Assembly: GCF_004298475.1 (NCBI RefSeq)
Contig: NZ_SCRP01000010.1
Coordinates: 62,001-126,000 of the forward strand
DNA length: 64,000 nucleotides
Direction of reading: 5' to 3'
Source of the DNA: Paraburkholderia sp.
Lineage (GTDB): Bacteria > Pseudomonadota > Gammaproteobacteria > Burkholderiales > Burkholderiaceae
Shown here: positions 31,526 to 40,592 of the stretch, one piece after another
Position numbering within the stretch: the stretch's first letter is position 1
Layout of the letters: every line of letters begins with the position of its first letter
The notes under the pieces: model-generated
Seen by the model: the letters and a program-made list of their open reading frames with translations, nothing else
Database searches by the model: none
Told to the model about the DNA's origin: nothing
Translations under genes and position numbers: made by a program

Positions 31526-32917
31526 TCAGACCTCGCCCCACAGATCGTGGCCGTCCGCGCCGGTGATCTTCACCGACACGAAGTCGCCCACCTTGTAGCG
31601 CTTCGACGCCTTCACCGAAGGCGCGACGTAGACGACGCCGTCGATTTCGGGTGCGTCGGCAGACGTGCGGCCGATGCCGCCGTCGGGGTTGATCTCGTCG
31701 ATCAGCACCTTCAGCGTCTTGCCGACCTTGCGCTGCATGCGCTTCGCCGAGACCTGTTCCGCCACTTCCATGAAACGCGCGCGGCGTTCCTCGCGCACTT
31801 CGTCGGGCAATGCGCCGTCGAGTTCGTTGGCCGTCGCACCTTCGACGGGCGAGTAGGCGAAGCACCCCACGCGATCGAGTTCCGCCTCGCGGATGAAATC
31901 GAGCAGCGTCTCGAACTGCTCTTCCGTTTCGCCCGGAAAGCCCGCGATAAACGTGCTGCGGATCGTCAGATCCGGACAGATCGCGCGCCAGGTCTTCACG
32001 CGCTCGAGCACCTTCTCCGCATTCGCGGGACGCTTCATGCGCTTGAGCACCTCGGGATGCGCGTGCTGGAACGGCACGTCGAGATACGGCAGAACGTGGC
32101 CCTTGTACGGGCCTTCGGCCATCATCGGAATGATTTCGTCGACGCTCGGATACGGATACACGTAATGCAGACGCACCCATGCGCCGTGGCGCGCGGCCAG
32201 CTCGCCGAGCGCGCCGACGAGTTCGGTCATGCGCGTCTTGAGCGGGCGGCCGTCCCAGAAGCCGGTGCGGAACTTGACGTCGGCGCCGTAGGCGCTCGTA
32301 TCCTGCGAGATGACGAGCAACTCCTTCACGCCCGATTTGAAGAGGTTTTCGGCTTCGAGCATCACGTCGGCGACGGGGCGCGACACGAGATCGCCGCGCA
32401 TCGACGGAATGATGCAGAACGTGCAGCGATGGTTGCAGCCTTCGGAAATCTTCAGGTACGCGTAATGGCGCGGCGTGAGCTTTACGCCCGCGGGCGGCAC
32501 GAGATCGACGAACGGATCGTGCGGCTTGGGCAGATGGATGTGCACGGCCTGCATGACTTCGCCGGCGGCCTGCGGCCCGGTGACGGCGAGCACCTTCGGA
32601 TGCACGTCCTCGATGAGGTTGGTGCCGCTCGCGCTCTGCTTCGCGCCGAGACACCCCGTGACGATCACCTTGCCGTTTTCGTGGAGCGCTTCGCCAATGG
32701 CGTCGAGGCTTTCCTGCACGGCTTCGTCGATGAAGCCGCAGGTGTTGACCACGACCAGGTCGGCGCCGTCGTAGGTGCCCGAGATTTCATAACCCTCTGC
32801 GCGCAACTGGGTGATGATCTGCTCGGAGTCCACGAGCGCCTTCGGACAGCCGAGGGAAACCATCCCGACTCGCGGCGCAGGATTACTGAAGGTCGTTGAT
32901 TCAACTGGATTTTTCAC
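31526..32917 (-). CDS. rimO: Ribosomal protein S12 methylthiotransferase RimO
   Basis: A 463-residue radical-SAM enzyme that methylthiolates the conserved aspartate of ribosomal protein S12. The start is put at the GTG 32915-32917 ([10 protein letters not shown]), since there is no ATG before the conserved [19 protein letters not shown] and the far longer frame upstream enters the toxin-antitoxin control region. UPF0004 cysteines are in SLGCPKA, VNTCGF and TGCLGA; the radical-SAM triplet is [14 protein letters not shown] domain closes the protein ([16 protein letters not shown]). The first gene of the run to metC. Confidence 0.93.
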   Translation of the reverse strand: MKNPVESTTFSNPAPRVGMVSLGCPKALVDSEQIITQLRAEGYEISGTYDGADLVVVNTCGFIDEAVQESLDAIGEALHENGKVIVTGCLGAKQSASGTNLIEDVHPKVLAVTGPQAAGEVMQAVHIHLPKPHDPFVDLVPPAGVKLTPRHYAYLKISEGCNHRCTFCIIPSMRGDLVSRPVADVMLEAENLFKSGVKELLVISQDTSAYGADVKFRTGFWDGRPLKTRMTELVGALGELAARHGAWVRLHYVYPYPSVDEIIPMMAEGPYKGHVLPYLDVPFQHAHPEVLKRMKRPANAEKVLERVKTWRAICPDLTIRSTFIAGFPGETEEQFETLLDFIREAELDRVGCFAYSPVEGATANELDGALPDEVREERRARFMEVAEQVSAKRMQRKVGKTLKVLIDEINPDGGIGRTSADAPEIDGVVYVAPSVKASKRYKVGDFVSVKITGADGHDLWGEV

Positions 32918-33271
32918 GTGTACATCCGGATGTGGGGCGCACTGCGGGAAAGCGCGGTGCGAGATCAGGCCAATCGCGCATTTTACCTGTATGTCATAGC
33001 GCGCGCCGCTGCTTTGCCGGGTAGCCGTATGGAAAGTCGGGCCGGATGGAGGGCGCGCTTTCACAACATTGGCGGGATGGGCAAGGTGTAGTGGAGGGGG
33101 AACGGAACAGTTGGCAGCAACATCCATCTCATCCCCGCCGGGCGTTGCGAATATTTCGATTATTTCGTATATTTCGCTAACCGGGATTGAGGGCCCTCGG
33201 TAGTGCTTCGCCGTCAACGGCTAGAAAAGTGCAAATGCCATAACGAAACATCAGTGCAGTGAGGAAGTGCC
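32918..33271. other. Divergent control region of rimO and the toxin-antitoxin pair
   Basis: About 350 bases without a gene. The part next to rimO is GC-rich; from 33140 it becomes AT-rich and carries three phased TATTTCG repeats. GAGGAA just before 33272 is the ribosome site of the antitoxin. Confidence 0.5.
33152..33176. promoter_or_regulatory. Three TATTTCG repeats with 9-bp period
   Basis: TATTTCG occurs at 33152, 33161 and 33170, a direct iteration about 95 bases upstream of the antitoxin start. Direct, closely phased repeats upstream of a toxin-antitoxin operon suit binding by the antitoxin's HTH domain. The rimO promoter could also be affected. Confidence 0.42.
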
Positions 33272-33748
33272 ATGCTCAGCAAAAATGACTTGCTCGATAC
33301 CGTCCTGGACGAAAAGGAAGCGGAACTGGCGAAAACGGCGCAACGCTGCATCGTGGCGGCACTCGACCATTCCAAAGCGGTAAACCTTGCGCTCGTTGAA
33401 GATGGGGTTGAACGCCTCACAGACGGCACGCCTTTGCTCCGCTTGCCCCCCAAAGTTCTGCGGCTGTTTGCAAACATGCTGGGAGCCTTATCGCAAGGGC
33501 AGCCGGTTGCATTCTTGCCGCAATCGATGGATCTAACCACCCAGCAAGCAGCGATGCTTCTCAACGTGTCGCGCCCGTATCTTGTGGGACTACTGGAAGG
33601 CGGCAAGATCCCGTTCCACAAGGTCGGGAAGCATCGGCGCATTAGTCTGGAAGACGCGCTGAAATTCAAAGAGGAGCGGAGAAAGGCTTCGGCCGATGCC
33701 CTGGCGGCACTCTCCGAGCAAGCGCAAGAACTCGGCATGGGATATTGA
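33272..33748 (+). CDS. HTH-domain antitoxin (excisionase-type DNA-binding domain)
   Basis: 158 residues. The first 80 are helical and charged, without a recognised domain. Residues about 88-132 are an excisionase/MerR-like helix-turn-helix (LTTQQAAMLLNVSRPYLVG followed by IPFHKVGKHRRISLEDALKF), as used by DNA-binding antitoxins. The stop codon overlaps the toxin start as TGATG, giving translational coupling. The pair reads opposite to its neighbours and is less GC-rich, consistent with acquisition. It should repress its own operon and neutralise the PIN toxin. Confidence 0.82.
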   Translation: MLSKNDLLDTVLDEKEAELAKTAQRCIVAALDHSKAVNLALVEDGVERLTDGTPLLRLPPKVLRLFANMLGALSQGQPVAFLPQSMDLTTQQAAMLLNVSRPYLVGLLEGGKIPFHKVGKHRRISLEDALKFKEERRKASADALAALSEQAQELGMGY

Positions 33749-34326
33749 TGGCAGGGTCCCTCGCCTACACAGCGGTGCTCGACGCCTGCGTTCTGTATCC
33801 CGCCCCGGTACGAGACTTGATGCTAAGCCTGTCCGTGGCGGGCCTGTTTCGCGCCCGTTGGACCGAAGACATCCACAATGAGTGGATTCGCAATTTGCTC
33901 AAGCAGCGCAACGACTTGCAACCCGAAGCCCTGCAGCGCACCCGACAGATGATGGACCAGTCAGTGCCAGACTGTCTAATCACCGGGTATGCGTCCTTTA
34001 TCGAGTCGCTAGAACTCCCCGACCCCAATGATCGCCATGTCCTGGCCGCAGCGATTGTCGGCCATGCAGACTCCATCGTTACCTTCAACAGAAAGGATTT
34101 CCCGAACGAAGTCGTACACAATCACGGGATTGAAATTCTCCACCCGGACGATTTCCTGACTTCACAATACGATCTGGATCCCGTACAGACCCTGACAACT
34201 GTGAAGGAAGTCCGATCAAGGCTAAAGCGGCCGCCGCTCTCGGCCAGCGAGTATCTCGACAAGCTCGAAGCCACGGGGCTACCGCAGACAAGCCAGAAGC
34301 TGCGCGAAGCGATCGAGTTGATTTAA
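33748..34326 (+). CDS. PIN-domain toxin
   Basis: A 192-residue PIN-fold ribonuclease-like protein. The start is the ATG at 33748 in TGATG; a TTG one codon earlier is less likely. Conserved acids fit the PIN site: Asp12 in AVLDACVLYP, Glu40 or Glu45 after ARWTEDIHNEW, Asp95 in PDPNDRHVLAAAI and Asp117 in VTFNRKDFP. The C-terminal third (about 135-192), with a lysine/arginine-rich helix, extends beyond the minimal domain. In VapC-like families such proteins cleave RNA and are checked by the upstream antitoxin. The RNA target is unknown. Confidence 0.83.
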   Translation: MAGSLAYTAVLDACVLYPAPVRDLMLSLSVAGLFRARWTEDIHNEWIRNLLKQRNDLQPEALQRTRQMMDQSVPDCLITGYASFIESLELPDPNDRHVLAAAIVGHADSIVTFNRKDFPNEVVHNHGIEILHPDDFLTSQYDLDPVQTLTTVKEVRSRLKRPPLSASEYLDKLEATGLPQTSQKLREAIELI

Positions 34327-34460
34327 AGGCGGCGTCACGCAAAGAGCAGCGCCGCGCAGATGCTACTGCGCGGCCCGCAGACGCGCCAACGGCTCCACAG
34401 TGCGATCCGCGAAGCGAATAGCGCGCGAGACGAATCCGCGCGCGCCGAACTCCCAAGGCC

Positions 34461-35048
34461 TTACTTCTTCTCGTCCTCGCTATGCTCCGACGCGCTCTGC
34501 CCAGGCGCTGCGGGCTTGAACGGGAAGCTGCTGAACATGTTCTTCGCCTGGTTCTGCATCTGCTCCTGCATCTGCACGAACATGTTCTTCGATTGCTCGA
34601 TATAGTTCGTCATCATGCCCTGCATCATGGGCGCCTGCATGTTCATGAACTGCGACCACACTTCGGGGTTCATCGCGTTGCCTTCGTAGAGGCTCTTCGA
34701 CTGATCCGCGAGCTTGTTCTGAATATCGATGAACGCCTGAATATTCTTTTCCAGGTACGTGCCCATCATGCCCTGCATGGCATGACCGTAGAAGCGGATG
34801 ATCTGCGACAGCATCGACGACGAGAACATCGGCAGGCCGCCGCTCTCCTCTTCGAGGATGATCTGCAGCAGGATGCTGCGCGTGAGATCCTCGTTGGTCT
34901 TCGCATCGATGACCTTGAACTCCTCCTGATCGAGCACGAGCTGCTTCACGTCGCTCAACGTGATGTAGGTGCTCGTTTCCGTGTCGTAGAGCCGACGGTT
35001 CGGATATTTCTTGATGAGTCGTTCGGCGGTCTTCTTTGTAGTCGTCAT
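34461..35048 (-). CDS. phaR: Polyhydroxyalkanoate synthesis repressor PhaR
   Basis: A 195-residue regulator that binds DNA and nascent PHA and represses phasin genes and its own gene. The start MTTTKKTAERLIKKYPNRRLYDTETSTYI is set at 35048 behind AAGGGCGAC. The N-terminal PHB/PHA accumulation regulator DNA-binding domain (about 5-65) is followed by a PHB-binding domain and a Met/Gln-rich helical tail (QMQEQMQNQAKNMFSSF). It is the last gene of phaC-phaA-phaB-phaR, 143 bases behind phaB. Confidence 0.93.
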   Translation of the reverse strand: MTTTKKTAERLIKKYPNRRLYDTETSTYITLSDVKQLVLDQEEFKVIDAKTNEDLTRSILLQIILEEESGGLPMFSSSMLSQIIRFYGHAMQGMMGTYLEKNIQAFIDIQNKLADQSKSLYEGNAMNPEVWSQFMNMQAPMMQGMMTNYIEQSKNMFVQMQEQMQNQAKNMFSSFPFKPAAPGQSASEHSEDEKK

Positions 35049-35191
35049 ATGTCGCCCTTGTTCGCCCGGCACGCCCCTCGCGTGCGAGCCTTGTTCGGCA
35101 GCGGCGTCTGTCCCGGTGTGACAACAGACACGCTGCCGTTGTGGATCCATGCGCTGCCCTGTGCCCCGAAAGGCAGTTGCGGCACGCCGGA

Positions 35192-35932
35192 TCAGCCCAT
35201 GTGCAACCCGCCGTTCAGCGAGAAGTCCGCACCGGTTGCGAAGCCCGACTCGTCGGAGGCGAGCCACGCGACGATCGATGCGATTTCCTCGGGCGCGCCA
35301 AGGCGGCGCACGGGAATCGTCGCAACGATCTTCTCCAGCACGTCGGGACGGATCGACTTCACCATATCCGTGCCGATATAGCCCGGCGAAACCGTGTTGA
35401 CGGTCACGCCCTTCGTCGCCACTTCCTGCGCGAGCGCCATCGTGAAGCCGTGAATGCCGGCCTTCGCCGTCGAATAGTTGGTCTGGCCGAACTGGCCTTT
35501 TTGCCCGTTCACCGACGAAATATTGATGATGCGGCCCCAGCCGCGCTCGACCATGCCGTCGATGACCTGCTTGGTGACGTTGAAGAGGCTCGTGAGATTC
35601 GTATCGATGACGGCGGTCCAGTCTTCACGCGTCATCTTGCGGAACACGACGTCGCGCGTGATGCCCGCGTTGTTGACCAGCACGTCGATCTCGCCGACTT
35701 CGGCCTTGACTTTGTCGAACGCCTGGCGCGTGGAGTCCCAGTCGCCGACATTGCCTTCCGAAGCGATGAATTCGTAACCCGCGGCCTTCTGGTCCTCGAT
35801 CCATTTCACGCGACGTGGCGAGTTCGGACCACATCCGGCGACCACCGTGAAGCCCTGCTTGGCGAGGCGCTGGCAGATACCCGTGCCAATACCGCCCATT
35901 CCGCCGGTTACATACGCAATTCGCTGTGACAT
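35192..35932 (-). CDS. phaB: Acetoacetyl-CoA reductase PhaB
   Basis: A 246-residue short-chain dehydrogenase that reduces acetoacetyl-CoA to (R)-3-hydroxybutyryl-CoA with NADPH. The nucleotide motif is TGGMGGIGTGIC, followed by NNAGITRD, the catalytic Ser in ISSVNGQKGQFG and the Tyr-x3-Lys in YSTAKAG. The C-terminal SLNGGLHMG is typical. It lies between phaA (276-base gap with a large hairpin) and phaR in the PHB operon. Confidence 0.95.
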   Translation of the reverse strand: MSQRIAYVTGGMGGIGTGICQRLAKQGFTVVAGCGPNSPRRVKWIEDQKAAGYEFIASEGNVGDWDSTRQAFDKVKAEVGEIDVLVNNAGITRDVVFRKMTREDWTAVIDTNLTSLFNVTKQVIDGMVERGWGRIINISSVNGQKGQFGQTNYSTAKAGIHGFTMALAQEVATKGVTVNTVSPGYIGTDMVKSIRPDVLEKIVATIPVRRLGAPEEIASIVAWLASDESGFATGADFSLNGGLHMG

Positions 35933-36115
35933 AAGCCAAACTCCATTATCGTTTTCCAGAGCGTTACACGACCGCTCAGGTCTCGCTCCTTACTTCGTCC
36001 CGCCCGTACTGCAGCTTCGGTTACGGCGTTTTTGCCAGTTTGTGCCCGGTTGTACCTCACGCCGCCCTCGGCACATTACATCTGCACTAATCCGCACCAC
36101 ATTGTTTTCACCGCT

Positions 36116-36161
36116 GCCGCGATTGCGTGCTTCATCGCACGCTTCACTGTGCAATCGCGGC
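36116..36161 (-). terminator. Long hairpin between phaA and phaB
   Basis: GCCGCGATTGC (36116-36126) pairs with GCAATCGCGGC (36151-36161), 11 bp perfect, and an alternative inner stem GCGTGC/GCACGC exists. There is no T-run, so it may be a partial terminator or an mRNA-processing or stabilising element that tunes phaA against phaB. Confidence 0.4.
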
Positions 36162-36208
36162 GCGCAAGCGAGCCGCCACCGGCCCGCTGCGCAACTACCT
36201 CACAGACG

Positions 36209-37390
36209 TTACGGACGCTCGACCGCGAGCGCCACGCCCATGCCGCCGCCGATACACAGCGAAGCCAGACCGCGCTTCGCGTCGCGGCGCTGCATTTCGT
36301 GCAGCAGCGTAACGAGGATACGGCAGCCCGAAGCGCCGATCGGGTGACCGATCGCGATGGCGCCGCCGTTCACGTTGATCTTCGACGTGTCCCAGCCCAT
36401 CTGCTTGTTCACGGCCAGCGCCTGCGCGGCGAACGCTTCGTTGATCTCCATGAGATCGAGGTCCTGCGGCGTCCAGCCTGCACGCTCGAGGCAGCGCTTC
36501 GAGGCAGGGACCGGGCCCATGCCCATGACCTTCGGATCGACGCCCGCATTCGAGTACGCCTTGATGCGCGCGAGCGGCTTCAGACCCAGCGCTTCCGCCT
36601 TCTTCGCCGACATCACGATCACTGCCGCCGCGCCGTCGTTGAGGCCCGACGCATTCGCAGCCGTTACCGTGCCTTCCTTCTCGAACGCCGGCTTCAGGCC
36701 CGCGAGCGCTTCGGCCGTGACGCCATGGCGCACGAATTCGTCGGTCTTGAACAGAAGCGGCTCGCCCTTGCGCTGGGGGATCTCGACCGGCACGATTTCG
36801 GCGTCGAAGCGACCCGCCTTTTGCGCGGCCTCGGCCTTGTTCTGCGACAGCGCCGCGAACGCGTCCTGCTCTTCGCGCGTGATGCCGTATTCGCGTGCGA
36901 CGTTTTCCGCCGTCACGCCCATGTGGTACTGGTTGTACACGTCCCACAGGCCGTCGACGATCATGCTGTCGATCAGCTTCGCATCGCCCATGCGGAAGCC
37001 GTCGCGCGAACCCGGCAGCACGTGCGGCGCGGCGCTCATGTTTTCCTGGCCGCCTGCAACGATGATTTCCGCCTCGCCCGCGATGATCGCGTTGGCGGCC
37101 AGCATCACGGCCCTCAGGCCCGAGCCGCAGACCTTGTTGATCGTCATGGCGGGAATGGCGGAGGGCAAGCCCGCCTTGATCAACGCCTGGCGTGCGACGT
37201 TCTGGCCCGAAGCGGCCGTCAGCACCTGGCCCATGATCACTTCGCTCACCTGCTCGGGCTTGATGCCCGCGCGCTCCAGCGCCGCCTTGATCACCACGGC
37301 GCCCAGATCGGGAGCCGCGATCTTCGCAAGCGTGCCACCGAATTTGCCCACCGCGGTACGCGCGGCCGATACGATCACGATGTCCGTCAT
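36209..37390 (-). CDS. phaA: Acetyl-CoA acetyltransferase PhaA
   Basis: A 393-residue thiolase joining two acetyl-CoA in the first step of PHB synthesis. The start [15 protein letters not shown] is at 37390. Catalytic Cys88 ([11 protein letters not shown]), His349 (GHPIGASG) and Cys379 (LCIGGGMG) are complete. It is 99 bases downstream of phaC. It differs clearly from BktB encoded 6 kb away, so the window carries both a C4-specific and a broader thiolase. Confidence 0.95.
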   Translation of the reverse strand: MTDIVIVSAARTAVGKFGGTLAKIAAPDLGAVVIKAALERAGIKPEQVSEVIMGQVLTAASGQNVARQALIKAGLPSAIPAMTINKVCGSGLRAVMLAANAIIAGEAEIIVAGGQENMSAAPHVLPGSRDGFRMGDAKLIDSMIVDGLWDVYNQYHMGVTAENVAREYGITREEQDAFAALSQNKAEAAQKAGRFDAEIVPVEIPQRKGEPLLFKTDEFVRHGVTAEALAGLKPAFEKEGTVTAANASGLNDGAAAVIVMSAKKAEALGLKPLARIKAYSNAGVDPKVMGMGPVPASKRCLERAGWTPQDLDLMEINEAFAAQALAVNKQMGWDTSKINVNGGAIAIGHPIGASGCRILVTLLHEMQRRDAKRGLASLCIGGGMGVALAVERP

Positions 37391-37489
37391 TTCGAGTTCC
37401 TTCGGGCAGCGCGATGTCGAAGGACGCGCCACCCCATCAAGTTAGTCAAGTTAAAAACCCGCTAAAAACCCATTTCGCAGCAAGACGCG

Positions 37490-39346
37490 TCAGTCGCGCT
37501 GCTGCACGTAACGGCCCGGAGCCGGTTCGATTTCCGGAAACTCCGCCGATCCGGCCTGGACGCGCGGCTTCACCTTCTTGCCGCCGTACTGATCGAGCCA
37601 TTGCGCCCACGTCGGCCACCAGCTGCCGGGTTTCTCCTCGGCAACGCCCAACCATGCGTCAGCGTCGGCCGGCAGATGCTTCGCATCGGTCTCGACACTC
37701 CAGAAGCTGCGCTTGTTTTTCGAAGCCGGATTGATCACGCCTGCAATATGCCCCGACGCACCCAGCACGAAACGCAGCGGCCCCGAAAGCAGCGGCACCG
37801 ATGCGTACGCCGTGCGCCACGGCACGATGTGATCTTCGCGCGAACCGTAGATGAACGTCGGCACGTCGATGCGCGAGAGGTCCACCTGTTCGCCGCACAC
37901 CGTGAGCGCGCCGGGCTCGCGCAACTTGTTCTCGAGATACGTATTGCGCAGATACCACGCGTACATCGGGCCGGGCAGGCTCGTCGAGTCGCTGTTCCAG
38001 TACAGCAGATCGAACGGCGCGGGCGTGCGGCCCTTGAGATAGTTGTCGACGACGTAGTTCCAGACCAGATCGTTCGGGCGCAGGAACGAGAACGTATTGG
38101 CGAAATCGACGCCGCGCATGACACCGGGCGTCCCGCCGTTCTTGCCGCCGATGGTCTGCTCGCGCATCTGCACGTGCGACTCGTCGACGAACACGTCGAG
38201 CACGCCCGTATCCGAGAAATCGAGCATCGCGGTGAGCAGCGTCATCGACGCAGCCGGGTGCTCTCCGCGCGCGGCCTCGACGGCGAGCGCAGTGGCCAGC
38301 ATCGTGCCGCCGACGCAAAAGCCGAGCGTGTTGATCTGCTCGCGGCCGCTGATGCTGCGTACCGTATCGATCGCCTTGAGCACGCCGTCTTCGATGTAGT
38401 CGTCCCACGTCTTGTGGGCAATCGACGCGTCGCCGTTGTGCCAGGAGATCAGGAACACCTGCTGCCCCTGTTCGAGTGCGTACGCAACCAACGAATTCTC
38501 GGGCTGCAGGTCAAGGATGTAGAACTTGTTGATGCACGGCGGCACGATCAGGAGCGGCCGCTCGCGCACGCTCGCCGTGCGCGGCTTGTACTGGATCAAC
38601 TGGAACAGTTCGTTTTCGAACACCACCGCGCCTTCGGTCGTCGCGAGATTGCGGCCCACGACGAATCGCGACTCGTCGGTCTGCGATATTTTGCCGCGCG
38701 TGAGATCGCCAAGCAGATTCATTACGCCCTGACGCAGGCTTTCTCCGTGCGATTCGAGCAAAGCGCTCTGCGCGTCCGGATTGAGCGCGAAGAAATTGCT
38801 CGGCGAGGTCGCCGCCGTCCATTGCTGGACCGCGAAGCGAATGCGCTCGCGCGTTTTCGGTTCGGTTTCGATGGCGTCGACGAGTTCGTGCAGGTAGCGC
38901 GCATTCAACAGATACCAGGCTGCCGTGAATGCGTAGGCGGGCGTCGCTTTCCAGGCATCGGAGCTAAAGCGGCGGTCCTTGAGTTCCGGCGCTTTCGGCT
39001 CGGTATCCGCGGCCTGGCGCAACAGTTCGAGCGCGTCGCGCGAGTAGTCGGCCTGCAACTGCTGCAGGCGCACGGGCTCGATGGATGCACTGGGGAATCT
39101 GGGCGGCTCGAAAGGTGTGGCGGGCGCTGCGGCACCATTGCCCGCTTGCGGCCACCAGCCGTTTTGCAGCGGTGCGCCCGCGACCTTGCCCTGCGCTTGC
39201 TGCGCAGCATTCATGGCATTGCGCCAGGCTGAAGTCCACGCGTCGAGTATCTGCTGCATTCCGGCGGCATCGGGAGTGAATTGCTGTGCACCGCTCGTAG
39301 AGGCGCTAGCGCCCGGAGAATTCGTGGAACGTTGAGATGCCGTCAT
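37490..39346 (-). CDS. phaC: Class I polyhydroxyalkanoate synthase PhaC
   Basis: A 618-residue PHA synthase, which polymerises (R)-3-hydroxyacyl-CoA at the granule surface. The N-terminal PhaC_N region (about 100-270) precedes the alpha/beta-hydrolase core with the lipase-like box LGFCVGGTM, where Cys344 is the nucleophile. The catalytic Asp (YGSREDHIVPW) and His (VLGASGHIAGVINP) follow. The Ser/Thr/Ala-rich first 30 residues are variable. The length is slightly above the 590 of the Cupriavidus type. First gene of the phaC-phaA-phaB-phaR operon. Confidence 0.95.
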   Translation of the reverse strand: MTASQRSTNSPGASASTSGAQQFTPDAAGMQQILDAWTSAWRNAMNAAQQAQGKVAGAPLQNGWWPQAGNGAAAPATPFEPPRFPSASIEPVRLQQLQADYSRDALELLRQAADTEPKAPELKDRRFSSDAWKATPAYAFTAAWYLLNARYLHELVDAIETEPKTRERIRFAVQQWTAATSPSNFFALNPDAQSALLESHGESLRQGVMNLLGDLTRGKISQTDESRFVVGRNLATTEGAVVFENELFQLIQYKPRTASVRERPLLIVPPCINKFYILDLQPENSLVAYALEQGQQVFLISWHNGDASIAHKTWDDYIEDGVLKAIDTVRSISGREQINTLGFCVGGTMLATALAVEAARGEHPAASMTLLTAMLDFSDTGVLDVFVDESHVQMREQTIGGKNGGTPGVMRGVDFANTFSFLRPNDLVWNYVVDNYLKGRTPAPFDLLYWNSDSTSLPGPMYAWYLRNTYLENKLREPGALTVCGEQVDLSRIDVPTFIYGSREDHIVPWRTAYASVPLLSGPLRFVLGASGHIAGVINPASKNKRSFWSVETDAKHLPADADAWLGVAEEKPGSWWPTWAQWLDQYGGKKVKPRVQAGSAEFPEIEPAPGRYVQQRD

Positions 39347-39731
39347 ACCTGCTTTTGACCGATGTGTCCTGGAGGACTGGTTGAGAGGCAGGCGGTCCGT
39401 ACACGGGTACGACCGCGTCGCACCACGTCACGTCCTGTCCCGTAGGTGTGGGACATTTTTGCTCCCCACGGCAAAGCATGTCAATGCTTGAGCCCGATTT
39501 TGCCGCACCGCGATATTTTTTTAATTATCGTTTTCCCGATGTAGCAGAACGCTTAATTGATTCAATCGAGCGCATGCCGATGCGCGTGTGAAAAAAAACC
39601 CATTGCGCCCAAGCGCTTGCAGCGCGATCAGCCCCGCTGCTGCATCATCCGTTTCAACGGCTGCGCTGCATCTCCTCATATTCGATGCAGCGCAGCAAGA
39701 ACGTTACTTGATGTAACCGCTAAAGACGCCT
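39347..39731. other. phaC upstream region
   Basis: About 385 bases without a gene. An AT-rich core (39511-39600, with ATTTTTTTAATTATCG) should hold the phaC promoter. A perfect 12-bp stem, CTGCGCTGCATC (39661-39672) with GATGCAGCGCAG (39684-39695), lies just behind the yfiH stop and probably ends the rluD-yfiH transcript, although no T-run follows. Confidence 0.5.
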
Positions 39732-40592
39732 TTAAGGCGTCAGCCACACGAGCGCAGCCATGCGGCCCGTGACGCGCTCGCGGCGATACGAGTAGAAACG
39801 CTCACGCTGTGTGTATGTGCACAGATCGCCGCCGCTGATCCGCTCGACGCCCAGCGCGGCGAGCCGCAGGCGCGCGAGCGCGTTGAGATTGGCGAAGTAT
39901 TTGCCCGGCGCCTCGGGCCGTTCGACGAACGCAGCGGCAGTCGCGTCGCGTTGCTGGGCGCCAACGGCGGCCGGGTGATTCATGAACGCGTCACGCACGT
40001 CTGCCCCCACCTCGAAGGCACCCGGTCCGATCGCCGGCCCGAGATACGCGTGCAGATCGTGCGTCGCGCAGCCCGCGAGCGCTGCGACACGCGCTGCGGT
40101 CTTTTCGATGACGCCCGCAGCGAGTCCGCGCCAGCCCGCGTGCGCCGCACCGACCGCGCGACCAACGCCGTCACACAGCAGCACCGGCATGCAGTCGGCG
40201 ACCATCACCGTGCAGGCGATGCCGGGGCGATCCGTCACGCAGGCGTCGGCGCTCAACGGTTCGCCTGCGCGTGCGGCTGCCAGCGCGTCGACGGCATCGA
40301 CCACCCCCGCGCCATGCACCTGCTTCAGCCACGCCACAGGGACGCCCGCGTAGGCCAGCAGACGAGAGCGGTTCGTCTCGACGCGATCGGGCTCGTCGCC
40401 CGAGAGCCGGCCCAGATTCAGGCCGCCCGGCAGCTCGCACCCTTCCCCGCTCGCACCACCGGCCATCCAGCGGCCGAAAGGCGGCTCGCTCACGCCGCCG
40501 TCGCGCGTCGTCACGAACGCGCGCACGTTCGACGGCGCAGCCCAACCGGGAAGCACCAGATCCGCCTGGCTCAGTTCAGGCGTGATCGTCAT
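39732..40592 (-). CDS. YfiH/PgeF family protein (multicopper polyphenol oxidase-like, purine nucleoside-active)
   Basis: A 286-residue DUF152 (laccase-domain) protein. Family motifs are present: the KQVHGAGVV box with a His, the Cys in [36 protein letters not shown] with a second metal-ligand His, and [13 protein letters not shown]. Members have been described as zinc-dependent purine nucleoside phosphorylases/deaminases and as editors of peptidoglycan intermediates. The start overlaps the rluD stop by ATGA, the usual rluD-yfiH coupling in proteobacteria. Confidence 0.9.
   Translation of the reverse strand: MTITPELSQADLVLPGWAAPSNVRAFVTTRDGGVSEPPFGRWMAGGASGEGCELPGGLNLGRLSGDEPDRVETNRSRLLAYAGVPVAWLKQVHGAGVVDAVDALAAARAGEPLSADACVTDRPGIACTVMVADCMPVLLCDGVGRAVGAAHAGWRGLAAGVIEKTAARVAALAGCATHDLHAYLGPAIGPGAFEVGADVRDAFMNHPAAVGAQQRDATAAAFVERPEAPGKYFANLNALARLRLAALGVERISGGDLCTYTQRERFYSYRRERVTGRMAALVWLTP

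Noticed and set aside
30594..32654. 686-codon frame that would fuse a rimO-region sequence to kdgK
   Set aside because: The kinase homology begins exactly at the ATG at 31520; the upstream part is rimO in a wrong frame.
31526..33217. RimO extended by 100 residues to 33217
   Set aside because: The extension is not conserved, crosses the toxin-antitoxin control region and carries no motif. The GTG at 32917 gives a normal length.
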